Below the pieces are notes generated by a model. It saw only the letters and a list, made by a program, of their open reading frames with translations, ran no database searches and had not been told where the DNA came from. From contig NZ_LRAC01000003.1 of the NCBI RefSeq assembly GCF_001517085.1, positions 1-64,000 of the forward strand: a DNA stretch of 64,000 nt. Direction: 5' to 3'. Shown piece after piece: positions 1 through 8,136 of the stretch (its first letter is position 1; every line of letters starts with the position of its first letter). Position numbers and translations under genes: made by a program. Origin of the DNA: Paenibacillus sp. DMB5. GTDB lineage: Bacteria; Bacillota; Bacilli; Paenibacillales; Paenibacillaceae.

Positions 1-66
1 AATCCCTTTGATCGAGGTGCAGGCGGGCCAAATGCTGAAATCAAAGGGAAAAGTCCCTTTGAACCC
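1..66. repeat. Left-edge copy of the 51-bp hairpin repeat family
   Basis: CCCTTTGA occurs at 4-11 and again at 55-62, exactly 51 bp apart, the same period as the array at 19.5 kb. The complete unit has arms ATCAAAGGGA (40-49) and TCCCTTTGA (54-62) around AAAG. Compared with the 19.5 kb consensus, two stem positions differ and both changes are compensated in the opposite arm. The array probably continues outside the window. Confidence 0.6.
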
Positions 67-113
67 ACACCTAGCCAGCACCTTATCCCACATCCCTGAA
101 AGGAGAGAGAAGA

Positions 114-548
114 ATGAGCAAACTAATCAGATGGAATGAGCAGCACATAGAGCGGGCGGCAGCGCTGGGCATACAGGGGCACACAGGTTTTAATCTGGAA
201 CAAGATACTGCTCCGCAATCAGCCCCAGCTCTAGTTCTGGCTGTAGAATCCGATCCGTTTCTAGCTACAGCTTTGGATCCGGCTCTAGCTGTGACCCTGG
301 AATCCGATTCAGTTTTTGACATAACGCCAGCGCTAACGCCAGCTCTATCGCCAGCCCCGGCTCTAAACCCGGCATCCGATCTCGAGCCAGGCTTCTACCC
401 GCAATCCTTCCGTTCCGCCGCCTTCAGACGGCAGAGCGGGGAGCGCGGGCTCTATCCATCCGGCTGTTATCCAGCTCATTCAGCCCTCTCTCCCTCCTGC
501 ACGGGGCTGAGGTGCAGGCCGATCTACAGTAGCAGCAACACGTCATAG
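114..548 (+). CDS. Low-complexity hypothetical protein upstream of rtcB
   Basis: This 144-residue reading frame starts with ATG behind a clear AAAGGAGAG ribosome binding site. The first 30 residues look like ordinary protein (MSKLIRWNEQHIERAA). They are followed by a Pro/Ala/Leu-rich stretch (residues 35-90) built from imperfect internal repeats, then a Ser/Arg/Cys-rich tail with no recognisable fold. The tail may be out-of-frame or decayed sequence. I do not recognise a family. It lies between a copy of the 51-bp repeat and the rtcB leader hairpin. The good start signal supports translation of the N-terminus; the composition of the rest argues against a conserved protein, so this could equally be a gene remnant. 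Confidence 0.35.
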   Translation: MSKLIRWNEQHIERAAALGIQGHTGFNLEQDTAPQSAPALVLAVESDPFLATALDPALAVTLESDSVFDITPALTPALSPAPALNPASDLEPGFYPQSFRSAAFRRQSGERGLYPSGCYPAHSALSPSCTGLRCRPIYSSSNTS

Positions 549-577
549 CCGTGCTGCAGCACTAGACGTTGAATGAG

Positions 578-651
578 GCTGCCGGATTGTGCAAGGTTTC
601 GCTATACCTGATTACAGGGAGAGCAGAGACGGCGCAGCCGGCAGCTTTTTT
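578..651 (+). terminator. Hairpin plus T-tract in the rtcB leader
   Basis: GCTGCCGG (578-585) pairs with CCGGCAGC (638-645), followed at once by TTTTTT. The loop is long, about 52 nt. The T-tract ends 30 nt before the rtcB start, so the element either terminates the upstream reading frame or acts as an attenuator for rtcB. Confidence 0.45.
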
Positions 652-680
652 ATATAAACAAAACTACAGGAGGAGTAACA

Positions 681-2099
681 ATGAACAGAAACATCAAATC
701 GCACGGCAGCAACCACTATCAGCTGGAGCTTCCGCACGGGTCGCTGCATGTGTTCGCCAATCAGGAGATCTACGAGTCATTCGAAGACAAAGTGTTTGAG
801 ATGGCTGACAACAATCTGCGGATTCCACGCAATAAATATATGGCTTATACTCCGGATGCGCATGTCGGTGTGGGAACCTGCATCGGCACAACGGCGGTGT
901 GGAACATGAAGGACGGGATGGTCTCGCCTTCGATTGTCGGAGTGGATATCGGCTGCGGGATGCGCGTGCACACGACGCCGCTGCATAAGCGGGATCTGCA
1001 GGATAAGGAGGTCCGCCGCAGACTGATCGAAGCGATTGAAAAATATGTGCCAACGAACGAGCGGGTCAACAGCAATTATGCCGACATTGATATTATGGAG
1101 ATTGTGCGCAGCGGCCTGAACGGTCTGCCGGACAAATATATCCCTTCCCCGCAATGGATTACCCATGTGGAGGAGAGCAACTTCAGCTATGACCATACTG
1201 CGCTGGAAAACCTGCCCCCAAAAATCCGCAAAAACGCCCACGGCCAGCTCGGAACCCTGGGGAGCGGTAATCACTTTTGCGAGATTCAGTATCTGGAAAT
1301 TGCCGAGGAGCATAAGGAGCAGGCGGCGAAGTGGGGGCTCTTCGACGGCGGTGTTGTCGTCATGATCCATTCCGGCTCGCGTGCCTGGGGGGCGATGGTC
1401 GGCCGTGAACACACAAAAACGATCAAGGAAGCGATGCATCTCTGGGGCGTAACGAACCCTGATCCGAACCTGAATTATGCGCCGATCAGCAGCCGCGAGG
1501 GCCAGACCTATCTGAATCTGATGTACTCTGCGCTGAACTTTGCCGTGACGAACCGGCATATGATTGCGTTCGGGGTGCAGGAGGCTTTCCGGGAGCTGTA
1601 CGGGCCGCAGTTTGAAATGCCGGTGCTGTATGACCTGATGCATAACTATGCGTTAAAAGAGTTCCACCGCGGGCAGCCGATGCTGGTGCACCGCAAAGGG
1701 GCTACACGGGCGCTTCCGCCGGGGCATTTTTTGAACACGCCGGTGTACAAAGCTACCGGGCATCCGGCGCTCATTCCCGGCTCCATGGGCACCTCGTCTT
1801 ACATTATGCTCGGACGCGAGGAGGGCCTGAAGAACTTTTACTCCATCTGCCATGGTGCCGGACGGGTACGTTCAAGAAGAGCAACCCGCCTTACGGTGAC
1901 AGTGGATGAGTTCAGCCAGTCGCTGCAGGTTGGCACAGACGAGGAGATCATTGTTAACCACCGTTCCCTGGATACGATTCTCGATGAATGCCCGCAGGCC
2001 TACAAGGATGTGGATCAGATTATTGACAGCATCACAGGTGCAGGGCTGGCCGATGTTGTAGCCAAGTGCAAACCGATGGCGGTGATTAAAGGCATTTAG
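681..2099 (+). CDS. rtcB: RNA-splicing ligase RtcB
   Basis: RtcB joins RNA ends carrying a 2',3'-cyclic phosphate or 3'-phosphate to 5'-hydroxyl ends, using GTP and Mn2+. The 472-residue product is full length for the family. Visible signatures are the metal-site motif VGVDIGCGM (Asp89, Cys92), [21 protein letters not shown], and the guanylylation motif HGAGR with the nucleophile His391. The ATG at 681 follows AGGAGGAG. The gene appears monocistronic: a hairpin with a T-tract lies just upstream, and ppaC downstream has its own ribosome binding site after a 115-bp gap. No archease or RtcA gene is adjacent, so the physiological target (RNA repair after stress or toxin cleavage) cannot be read from context. 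Confidence 0.95.
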   Translation: MNRNIKSHGSNHYQLELPHGSLHVFANQEIYESFEDKVFEMADNNLRIPRNKYMAYTPDAHVGVGTCIGTTAVWNMKDGMVSPSIVGVDIGCGMRVHTTPLHKRDLQDKEVRRRLIEAIEKYVPTNERVNSNYADIDIMEIVRSGLNGLPDKYIPSPQWITHVEESNFSYDHTALENLPPKIRKNAHGQLGTLGSGNHFCEIQYLEIAEEHKEQAAKWGLFDGGVVVMIHSGSRAWGAMVGREHTKTIKEAMHLWGVTNPDPNLNYAPISSREGQTYLNLMYSALNFAVTNRHMIAFGVQEAFRELYGPQFEMPVLYDLMHNYALKEFHRGQPMLVHRKGATRALPPGHFLNTPVYKATGHPALIPGSMGTSSYIMLGREEGLKNFYSICHGAGRVRSRRATRLTVTVDEFSQSLQVGTDEEIIVNHRSLDTILDECPQAYKDVDQIIDSITGAGLADVVAKCKPMAVIKGI

Positions 2100-2214
2100 C
2101 CGCGTGGAAATTCCTGAATGCAAGGACAACAAAGACTTCCTCTTCCTTTTCTGGCTTGTCCCTATCAATGTATGGTATATTATTCTCACAAAAAACAAAG
2201 TAAGGAGATTGGAA

Positions 2215-3147
2215 ATGGAAAAAACACTTGTCTTTGGACACAAAAATCCGGACACGGATACAATTTGTTCAGCAATTGCTTATGCGGCACTCAAGAAGGA
2301 ACTGGGCTGGGATGCTGAAGCTGTACGTTTGGGAGAAGTAAGCGGGGAAACCCAGTTTGCACTGGATCAATTTGGCGCAGCTGCACCCCGTCTCGTTACA
2401 AATGTTGCCGGAGAAGCCGCTCAGGTGATTCTGGTTGACCATAACGAACGCCAGCAGAGTGCAGACGGAATTGAGCAGGTCCGTGTAGTTGAAGTAATCG
2501 ACCACCACCGGATCGCCAACTTCGAAACAGCGCACCCGCTCTACTACCGTGCTGAGCCAGTAGGCTGCACAGCGACTATCCTGAACAAGCTGTACAAAGA
2601 AAACGGTGTAGCGATTCCGAAAGAAATCGCTGGTCTGATGCTGTCTGCAATCATTTCCGATTCTTTGCTGTTCAAATCGCCGACCTGCACCGAGCAGGAC
2701 GTAGCTGCTGCGCGTGAGCTGGCTGAAATCGCCGGTGTAAATGCCGAAGAATACGGTCTGGCTATGCTTAAAGCCGGTGCTGACCTCAGTGACAAGAGCA
2801 TTGCCCAGCTGATCTCCCTGGATGCCAAGGAATTCAAAATGGGTGACTACAAGGTTGAAATCGCCCAGGTCAATGCGGTTGACGTGAACGATGTGCTCTC
2901 CAAGCAGGCAGAGCTGGAAGCGGCGCTTACAGCCATTATTGCTGAAAAAGAACTGGATCTGTTCCTGTTCGTAGTAACAGACATCTTGAACAACGACTCC
3001 GTAGGTCTGGCGCTCGGCCGTCTCGCCGGAGCAGTAGAGCAGGCTTACAATGTGAAGCTGGATGACAACAAAGCGCTGCTCAGAGGCGTTGTATCCCGCA
3101 AATCACAGATCGTACCGGTACTCACAGAAACGATCGCCAAGCTGTAG
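2215..3147 (+). CDS. ppaC: Manganese-dependent inorganic pyrophosphatase (family II)
   Basis: This cytoplasmic enzyme hydrolyses pyrophosphate to two phosphates and pulls biosynthetic reactions forward. The start at 2215 follows TAAGGAGATTGGAA and gives 310 residues, the usual family II length. The DHH-superfamily metal ligands are in their expected places: His9, Asp13 and Asp15 in GHKNPDTDT, and Asp96-His97-His98 in the DHH motif. The C-terminal DHHA2 domain carries the active-site RKSQ near residue 295. A longer frame begins at 2104, but it has no ribosome binding site and would prepend 37 unrelated residues. A terminator follows at 3202. Confidence 0.96.
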   Translation: MEKTLVFGHKNPDTDTICSAIAYAALKKELGWDAEAVRLGEVSGETQFALDQFGAAAPRLVTNVAGEAAQVILVDHNERQQSADGIEQVRVVEVIDHHRIANFETAHPLYYRAEPVGCTATILNKLYKENGVAIPKEIAGLMLSAIISDSLLFKSPTCTEQDVAAARELAEIAGVNAEEYGLAMLKAGADLSDKSIAQLISLDAKEFKMGDYKVEIAQVNAVDVNDVLSKQAELEAALTAIIAEKELDLFLFVVTDILNNDSVGLALGRLAGAVEQAYNVKLDDNKALLRGVVSRKSQIVPVLTETIAKL

Positions 3148-3201
3148 TCAATATATAAGGGCGAGGAAGCTTACCAGCTGACGGCCCGTGTTTATAGAAG
3201 C

Positions 3202-3249
3202 AAGCCTCTGCCCTGGACCTGTGGTCGTTAGGGCGGGGGCTTTCTTTTT
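3202..3249 (+). terminator. Rho-independent terminator after ppaC
   Basis: AAGCCTCTGCCCT and AGGGCGGGGGCTT form a GC-rich stem with two wobble or mismatched positions. It is followed by TTCTTTTT. Confidence 0.75.
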
Positions 3250-3309
3250 GCCAAAAAAGGTCCGGCGTTCTATACTTAACATACATCAATGAGTCAGAAA
3301 GGAGCCCGT

Positions 3310-3747
3310 ATGACAAAAACACGCAGCAGTAGCGCTTCCCAATATAAATCCTTCGGACTGGTATTGCAGGCAATGGTGGTGCTGGCCCGGAAAGGTGATA
3401 CCTGTTCAAGCTGTGAAATGGCCGAGCTGCTCTCCTCCGAGGCTACTCTGCTGAGAAAAACGATGGCCAAGCTGACGCGTGCGCAGATTCTGGTGACCAA
3501 AGAAGGCCGGGACGGCGGCTACGCGCTTAACTGTGACCCGGAAAAGCTGACCCTTGCCGACATTTATCAGGCACTAGAGGCAGGCGAAGCTTGCAGCAAA
3601 GCGGTGAATGAGACGATGTGCGGTAATGCGCTAGGTGAGCAGATGATGGACGCCTGCGGTGAACTCTTTGCCGAAATGGACCGCAGTATCGTGCTTGTGC
3701 TTGAAAAATATACGCTAGCTGAAATGGTGCGCAAGGCTGGCTGTTGA
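3310..3747 (+). CDS. Rrf2 family transcriptional regulator
   Basis: This small winged-helix repressor belongs to the Rrf2 family (IscR, NsrR, CymR and YwnA relatives). The start at 3310 follows AGAAAGGAG and gives 145 residues. The N-terminal helix-turn-helix (SCEMAELLSSEATLLRKTMAKL, broken here only by description, residues about 33-54) and wing (KEGRDGGYAL) match the family. The C-terminal half holds Cys in EACSKAVNETMC, but not the CX7CX5C spacing of a cluster-binding IscR. A redox or ligand sensor through cysteine is therefore possible but unproven. The promoter of the next gene begins inside its stop codon, and two identical dyads there are good candidates for its operators, so it probably represses the nitroreductase and perhaps senses electrophiles. 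Confidence 0.88.
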   Translation: MTKTRSSSASQYKSFGLVLQAMVVLARKGDTCSSCEMAELLSSEATLLRKTMAKLTRAQILVTKEGRDGGYALNCDPEKLTLADIYQALEAGEACSKAVNETMCGNALGEQMMDACGELFAEMDRSIVLVLEKYTLAEMVRKAGC

Positions 3748-3862
3748 CAGAAGGCTTTTTTGTGAACTATACTGTGCATAATTAATTACAGTTAAATGTT
3801 GGGCAGCATAGGGTATGAAGACACAGATTTTTTTGACATTAACTGTGCTTTTATAATCACAG
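3744..3862 (+). promoter_or_regulatory. Nitroreductase promoter with two operator copies
   Basis: TTGACA (3744-3749) and TATACT (3768-3773), 18 nt apart, form a strong sigma-A promoter whose -35 box overlaps the stop codon of the Rrf2 gene. Two copies of the pattern ACTGTGC-N10-ACAG lie at 3771-3791 and 3842-3862. The first overlaps the -10 and start region; the second overlaps a further TATAAT (3852-3857). They are likely regulator binding sites. Confidence 0.65.
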
Positions 3863-3893
3863 AATTGGGATCAGGAAGAGGAGGAGTTAGACA

Positions 3894-4541
3894 ATGACAA
3901 CAGAATTGAAGACGGAAGTAGAGTTCAGTAAGGTGATCCGGGAGCGGCATTCGGTGCGGAAATATGATCCGTCCTGGAGCATTTCCGAGGAGGAAATCAA
4001 AGCGATTCTGAGTGACGCCATTCTGGCCCCGTCCTCATCCAATCTGCAGCCTTGGCGCTTTATTGTCATTACAGATCCGGCGCTGAAGGAGCAGCTGCTT
4101 CCGATTGCCAATAACCAGCAGCAGGTTGTCGATGCTTCGGCTACGATTGCTGTAATCGGCGACATCGAGGCTTACCGCAATGCAGAGAAAATATATGAGT
4201 ACGCTGAAGCAGCCGGATATGTCACTGCAGAGGTGGGAGCGGCAATGGCTAAGCGCAGCAGAGACGGCTACTCCAGCATGCCGGTCCAGAAGCTGAAGGA
4301 AATTGCCCTCATTGACGGCGGCCTTGTATCCATGCAGCTGATGCTTGCAGCCAAGGCGAAGGGCTACGACACGGTTCCTATGGGCGGCTTCCATCCCGAT
4401 AAGTTCCGTGAGCTGTTCAGCATTCCTGAACGTTACGAGACTGTAATGCTGATTGCTCTGGGCAAAGCTGCAGCAGAAGGACGCTCCACCGCCAGACTGC
4501 CGCTGGAAGAAGTAGTCCAGTGGAACGGGTTCGAGGGGTAA
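3894..4541 (+). CDS. Nitroreductase family protein
   Basis: This FMN-dependent NAD(P)H oxidoreductase of the nitroreductase fold has 215 residues and reduces nitro compounds, quinones or similar electrophiles in the cytoplasm. Family marks are the N-terminal FMN phosphate motif RERHSVRKYD, the APSSSNLQPWRF segment, and the C-terminal glycine-rich MGGFHPDKFRE with an ALGKA end. It resembles YdgI/YodC-type enzymes of Bacillus. The ATG follows GAAGAGGAGG. It stands directly behind an Rrf2 regulator gene, with tandem operator-like dyads in its promoter. This is the usual arrangement for detoxifying reductases induced by electrophile or disulfide stress. The physiological substrate cannot be deduced. 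Confidence 0.9.
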   Translation: MTTELKTEVEFSKVIRERHSVRKYDPSWSISEEEIKAILSDAILAPSSSNLQPWRFIVITDPALKEQLLPIANNQQQVVDASATIAVIGDIEAYRNAEKIYEYAEAAGYVTAEVGAAMAKRSRDGYSSMPVQKLKEIALIDGGLVSMQLMLAAKAKGYDTVPMGGFHPDKFRELFSIPERYETVMLIALGKAAAEGRSTARLPLEEVVQWNGFEG

Positions 4542-4552
4542 TTGAAAATGAT

Positions 4553-4585
4553 GAAGCGGCCGGCGTATGCTGGCTGCTTCTTTTT
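4553..4585 (+). terminator. Terminator after the nitroreductase gene
   Basis: GAAGCGGCCGGC and GCTGGCTGCTTC pair over 12 bp with two G-T wobbles and a GTAT loop. TTTTT follows. Confidence 0.8.
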
Positions 4586-4764
4586 CTTTTGGCAGATGGA
4601 GTGCCTTCTCCGGCCTCCAGCCGTCTTTTTTGGTTTTGCCGGGCTTTCTGCTAAACTATTGTTAGTGCCCTGCAACAATGCAGGCTTTCTACAGCAGAAT
4701 TTATGCTTCCAGCCATCACTGAATGATTAACTTAAAACGCATCAGACAATCAGGAGGGATCGAT

Positions 4765-5466
4765 ATGATCAAGGTTTATCCCGCGGCATCCGCGCACCAG
4801 TTTGATCATGGCTGGCTGAAGGGCAGCCACAGCTTCTCGTTCGGGGATTTCTATGATCCGGATAATACGGCTTTTGGTCCTATGCGCGTCTGTAACGATG
4901 ATACCATTGCACCGGGCAGAGGCTTCGGCGCCCATCCGCATAGCGACATGGAGATCGTCTCCATTGTATTGTCCGGCCGGCTGCGCCATGAGGACAATCT
5001 GGGCAATGTGGCCGAGACGGAGTTCGGCGGCGTTCAGCGGATGTCGGCCGGTACCGGGGCGATCCATACCGAACATAATCCTTCGGACACAGAACCAGTT
5101 AGGCTGCTGCAGCTCTGGTTCATGCCGCGCACACGCGGTACAGCCCCCTCATACACAACCGGGCGGTTTGATCCCGCCAGGCTTGAAGGCAGACTGCTGC
5201 CAGTGGTAGGCCCGGAGCGCACACCGGAAATTGTAGACATCGCCCAGGATATGACGATTTATCTCGGCCGGGCCGAGGCAGGCCGGGAGCTAACGTTTGA
5301 GCAGGAGGCAGGCCGCCGTATTTTCATTTATTTAATTGAAGGACAGGTTAAGCTGCCGGACGGTCAGCTCCTGCAGCCGGGAGATTCAGCCCGGATTGAG
5401 GGAATCAGCAGGCTTGCGCTCGCCAGCGGAGCTGACGCTCTGCTCATGGTTATTGATCTGCCATAG
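4765..5466 (+). CDS. Pirin family protein (bicupin)
   Basis: The 233-residue product is a two-cupin pirin of the YhhW type. In bacteria these are metal-binding cytoplasmic proteins, some with quercetin 2,3-dioxygenase activity. The metal site in the N-terminal cupin is visible: FGAHPHSDME (two His), the spaced HEDN, and GTGAIHTEHN (His and Glu). The second cupin (about residues 150-233) lacks histidines, as is normal. The start at 4765 is chosen because AGGAGGGATCGAT precedes it; an upstream ATG at 4723 would add 14 residues without a ribosome binding site. The next small gene follows closely and may be cotranscribed. Confidence 0.9.
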   Translation: MIKVYPAASAHQFDHGWLKGSHSFSFGDFYDPDNTAFGPMRVCNDDTIAPGRGFGAHPHSDMEIVSIVLSGRLRHEDNLGNVAETEFGGVQRMSAGTGAIHTEHNPSDTEPVRLLQLWFMPRTRGTAPSYTTGRFDPARLEGRLLPVVGPERTPEIVDIAQDMTIYLGRAEAGRELTFEQEAGRRIFIYLIEGQVKLPDGQLLQPGDSARIEGISRLALASGADALLMVIDLP

Positions 5467-5505
5467 TCAGGTACGTACAATCCCATTATGAAGGAGGAGC
5501 CAAAA

Positions 5506-5835
5506 ATGCAGCAGCAGGAGAGGGTGCTGGTGAAGCACTCCGTAACCGGGCGTATGCTTGTCAGCAGCACGGACGGACTGACCTACACGTTTAGCCCGCA
5601 AGGGGAGCTTACGCTGATTAAGCTCTGCGGAGTAAAGGCTGCACAGGGGGCGGCCGTAGTGGAGCTAAGCCCGGAGCTGAATGTGTTCCGGTTTGAAGAG
5701 CCGGCGGAGGGCCAGGTGATCAAGCACTGGTATTATGTCGGGGATAATCCTGTGGTATATGATGCGGATGCTGAATGTCTGAGCATCACTGTACAATCGG
5801 AAATTGAATACCGGCCGGATGAATACTGGGAATAG
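5506..5835 (+). CDS. Hypothetical protein, 109 residues
   Basis: I do not recognise this protein. ATG at 5506 is preceded by AAGGAGGAG. The product is acidic, soluble and rich in beta-prone sequence (FSPQGELTLIKL, VIKHWYYVGDNPVVYD), with no signal peptide or membrane segment and a single cysteine pair too far apart for a metal site. It lies 39 bp downstream of the pirin gene in the same direction with no terminator between, so the two are probably cotranscribed. A small single-domain beta protein is the best description. Confidence 0.7.
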   Translation: MQQQERVLVKHSVTGRMLVSSTDGLTYTFSPQGELTLIKLCGVKAAQGAAVVELSPELNVFRFEEPAEGQVIKHWYYVGDNPVVYDADAECLSITVQSEIEYRPDEYWE

Positions 5836-5963
5836 AGGCGCGCCTGCGCTTCTTTTTTAGTCGTCAGGAAGGTATAGCCGGTTCAACTTAGGGGTTACAT
5901 CATACGTTATATTGATGTATGTTATTGGGTTTATTTTGCGTTTTTTCCTAAGAAAAGGACAAA

Positions 5964-5992
5964 TGAACTTGACAAGAAAAGTTGAGTATACT
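5964..5992 (+). promoter_or_regulatory. Probable promoter of the leucine dehydrogenase gene
   Basis: TATACT at 5987-5992 is a good -10 box with TGAACT 17 nt upstream. A perfect TTGACA (5969-5974) is also present, but only 12 nt from the -10. Confidence 0.45.
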
Positions 5993-6048
5993 AGCTTTGT
6001 TATGAAACGTAACACGCATAATGCGATAAGACAGGGGATATGGACATA

Positions 6049-7143
6049 ATGGAATTGTTTGCAGCAATGGAACGTGACGATTACGAGGAACTGTTGTTTT
6101 GCCAGGATAAAGCATCGGGCCTCAAGGCCATTATTGCGATTCACGATACTACACTGGGGCCGGCGCTGGGCGGGACGAGAATGTGGACCTACGCTACTGA
6201 AGAGGCCGCTATAACCGATGCGCTCCGGCTTGCCAAAGGGATGACCTACAAAAATGCCGTGGCCGGCCTGAACCTGGGCGGCGGTAAAACCGTAATCATC
6301 GGCGATCCGAAGAAGGATAAAAATGAAGCCATGTTCCGTGCTTTCGGCAGATACATACAAGGACTTAACGGACGTTATATTACAGCTGAGGATGTTGGAA
6401 CCACAGAAGCGGATATGGACATTATTCATCAGGAGACCGATTTTGTAACCGGGATTTCGGCTACTTACGGTTCTTCCGGTAACCCGTCACCAGCGACAGC
6501 CTACGGGGTTTATCAAGGGATGAAGGCAGCAGCCAAAGCGGCCTTTGGCAGTGACTCGCTGGCCGGCAGAACGGTTGCCGTGCAGGGCGTCGGGAATGTC
6601 TCGTTTACGCTGTGCAAATATCTGCATGAGGAAGGCGCAGAGCTGATTGTAACGGATATCAATAAGGAAGCGGTAGCCCGGGCGGTTGAAGCCTATGGCG
6701 CCAAGGCGGTTGATCCGGCGGATATTATCAGTGTACAGTGCCATATTTACGCACCTTGCGCGCTTGGAGCGACCATCAACGACGAGTCGCTGCCGCTGCT
6801 TAAGGCCAAGGTGGTTGCAGGCGCAGCCAACAACCAGCTGAAGGAGCCGCGCCACGGGGACGCCCTGCATGAGATGGGCATCGTCTATGCACCTGATTAT
6901 GTCATTAACGCCGGCGGCGTCATTAATATTGCCGACGAACTGAACGGCTACAATAAGGACCGCGCCTTCAAGCAGATCAGCAAGATCTATGACAGCATCA
7001 CCCGCGTGCTGGAGATCTCGCGCACCAGCGGCATTCCTGCGTATGCCGCAGCAGACCGGCTGGCCGAGGAACGGATTGCCCTGCTGCGCAACAGCCGCAG
7101 CACCTTCCTGCGCAATCCGCATCATGCCATCAGCAGAAGATAA
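6049..7143 (+). CDS. Leucine dehydrogenase (Leu/Phe/Val dehydrogenase family)
   Basis: This NAD+-dependent cytoplasmic enzyme interconverts branched-chain L-amino acids and 2-oxo acids plus ammonia. It feeds branched-chain fatty acid precursors and nitrogen metabolism. Starting at 6049 (MELF) gives 364 residues and places the substrate lysine at 68 (GMTYKNA) and the catalytic lysine at 80 (LNLGGGK), as in Bacillus enzymes. The Rossmann motif is VQGVGNV. The ATG at 6040 is in frame, but the AGGGG element lies only 2 nt before it and 11 nt before 6049. No bkd-type genes are adjacent; the gene is bounded by its own promoter and a strong hairpin, so it seems to be transcribed alone. Confidence 0.94.
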   Translation: MELFAAMERDDYEELLFCQDKASGLKAIIAIHDTTLGPALGGTRMWTYATEEAAITDALRLAKGMTYKNAVAGLNLGGGKTVIIGDPKKDKNEAMFRAFGRYIQGLNGRYITAEDVGTTEADMDIIHQETDFVTGISATYGSSGNPSPATAYGVYQGMKAAAKAAFGSDSLAGRTVAVQGVGNVSFTLCKYLHEEGAELIVTDINKEAVARAVEAYGAKAVDPADIISVQCHIYAPCALGATINDESLPLLKAKVVAGAANNQLKEPRHGDALHEMGIVYAPDYVINAGGVINIADELNGYNKDRAFKQISKIYDSITRVLEISRTSGIPAYAAADRLAEERIALLRNSRSTFLRNPHHAISRR

Positions 7144-7192
7144 CAGCCAGCCTGGACCGGAAGCCATCCGGTGCAGACTGCTGTAACGTGAA

Positions 7193-7227
7193 GAAGCCCG
7201 TCTCCGGATAACCCCGAGACGGGCTTC
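7193..7227. terminator. Hairpin between convergent genes
   Basis: GAAGCCCGTCTC and GAGACGGGCTTC form a perfect 12-bp stem with an 11-nt loop, between the leucine dehydrogenase gene and the opposing cyclophilin gene. T-runs are poor on both sides, so termination strength is uncertain. Confidence 0.65.
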
Positions 7228-7267
7228 TATGCTGTACTGATTGAAGCTCCCCCGGTGAGGGATGGAG

Positions 7268-7975
7268 CTATTCTACTTTTTCCGGTTCCGGATAAGTAAC
7301 GCCCAGCGTGTCTACCGTAACCTTGGTCATGACAGGAGGCGTGTCCGGCCGGTCCGAGCTGTCACGCGGCAGGTTAACGATGGCTTGCACGACATCGAGG
7401 CCTTCCGTTACCTTGCCGAAAGCGGCATAGCTGCCGTCAAGGCTAGGGTAATCTGCAGCCATAATGAAGAACTGGGAGCCGCCGGAATTCATATCCTGGC
7501 TTCTGGCCATGGACAGCACACCCTCGGTGTGCAGCAGGTTATTCGTGAAGCCGTTGGCCGAGAATTCGCCAGCAATGCTATAATCCGGACCGCCCATGCC
7601 GGTGCCGTCGGGATCACCGCCCTGAATCATAAAGCCCGGGATAACACGGTGGAAAATGGTTCCGTCGTAGAAGCCCTTATGAATCAGTGAAATGAAGTTG
7701 TTTACGGTATTCGGTGCAACCTCAGGGTAGAGCTCAGCCTTGATAATGCCGCCGTTATCCATCTCAATGGTAACGACAGGATGGCTGGCCGTGGCCGACG
7801 GCACGCCTTCGGTGGCGGCAGCTGCACCCTCCTGGGGAGCCGGGCTGGCCTGGTTGCCGGCAGTATTGCCTGCTGCATTGTTGTCTGCCGGCTTGTTGCC
7901 GCAGCCTGCGGCAAAGACCATCAGCAGGGTCATCATCAGCAGCAGAATGACAGGGGTTCTTCTAATGCGCTTCAC
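7268..7975 (-). CDS. Cyclophilin-type peptidyl-prolyl isomerase lipoprotein
   Basis: This extracytoplasmic foldase catalyses proline cis-trans isomerisation. The GTG at 7973-7975 is chosen because AAAGGAGAG precedes it; the longer frame upstream lacks a ribosome binding site. The 235-residue product begins with KRIRR and a hydrophobic stretch ending in FAAGC, a lipobox-like site, so it is probably a membrane-anchored lipoprotein. An Asn/Ala/Pro-rich linker precedes the cyclophilin domain (from about residue 65). This domain has FHRVIPGFMIQGGDP with the catalytic Arg and Phe, and SGGSQFFI. The -3 residue Ala is a less common lipobox. The protein probably helps fold secreted proteins, as PrsA does by a different fold. 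Confidence 0.88.
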   Translation of the reverse strand: MKRIRRTPVILLLMMTLLMVFAAGCGNKPADNNAAGNTAGNQASPAPQEGAAAATEGVPSATASHPVVTIEMDNGGIIKAELYPEVAPNTVNNFISLIHKGFYDGTIFHRVIPGFMIQGGDPDGTGMGGPDYSIAGEFSANGFTNNLLHTEGVLSMARSQDMNSGGSQFFIMAADYPSLDGSYAAFGKVTEGLDVVQAIVNLPRDSSDRPDTPPVMTKVTVDTLGVTYPEPEKVE

Positions 7976-8136
7976 GTTGTAAATCTCTCCTTTAATCATG
8001 AGTAGGCTGGGTTGCTCATCACTCATCATACATGGTTTGTCCCGCCTGATGCAAAGCCTCTGGAATAACAGTGATTTGGCATCGCGGGAAAAGAGGTCTA
8101 GAATGGTAGATACTTCAGGGTTTAACAGAAGGGACG

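Noticed and set aside
777-1643. Long reverse-strand reading frame inside rtcB
   Set aside because: It is the antisense shadow of a well-conserved gene, has no ribosome binding site and encodes no recognisable protein.
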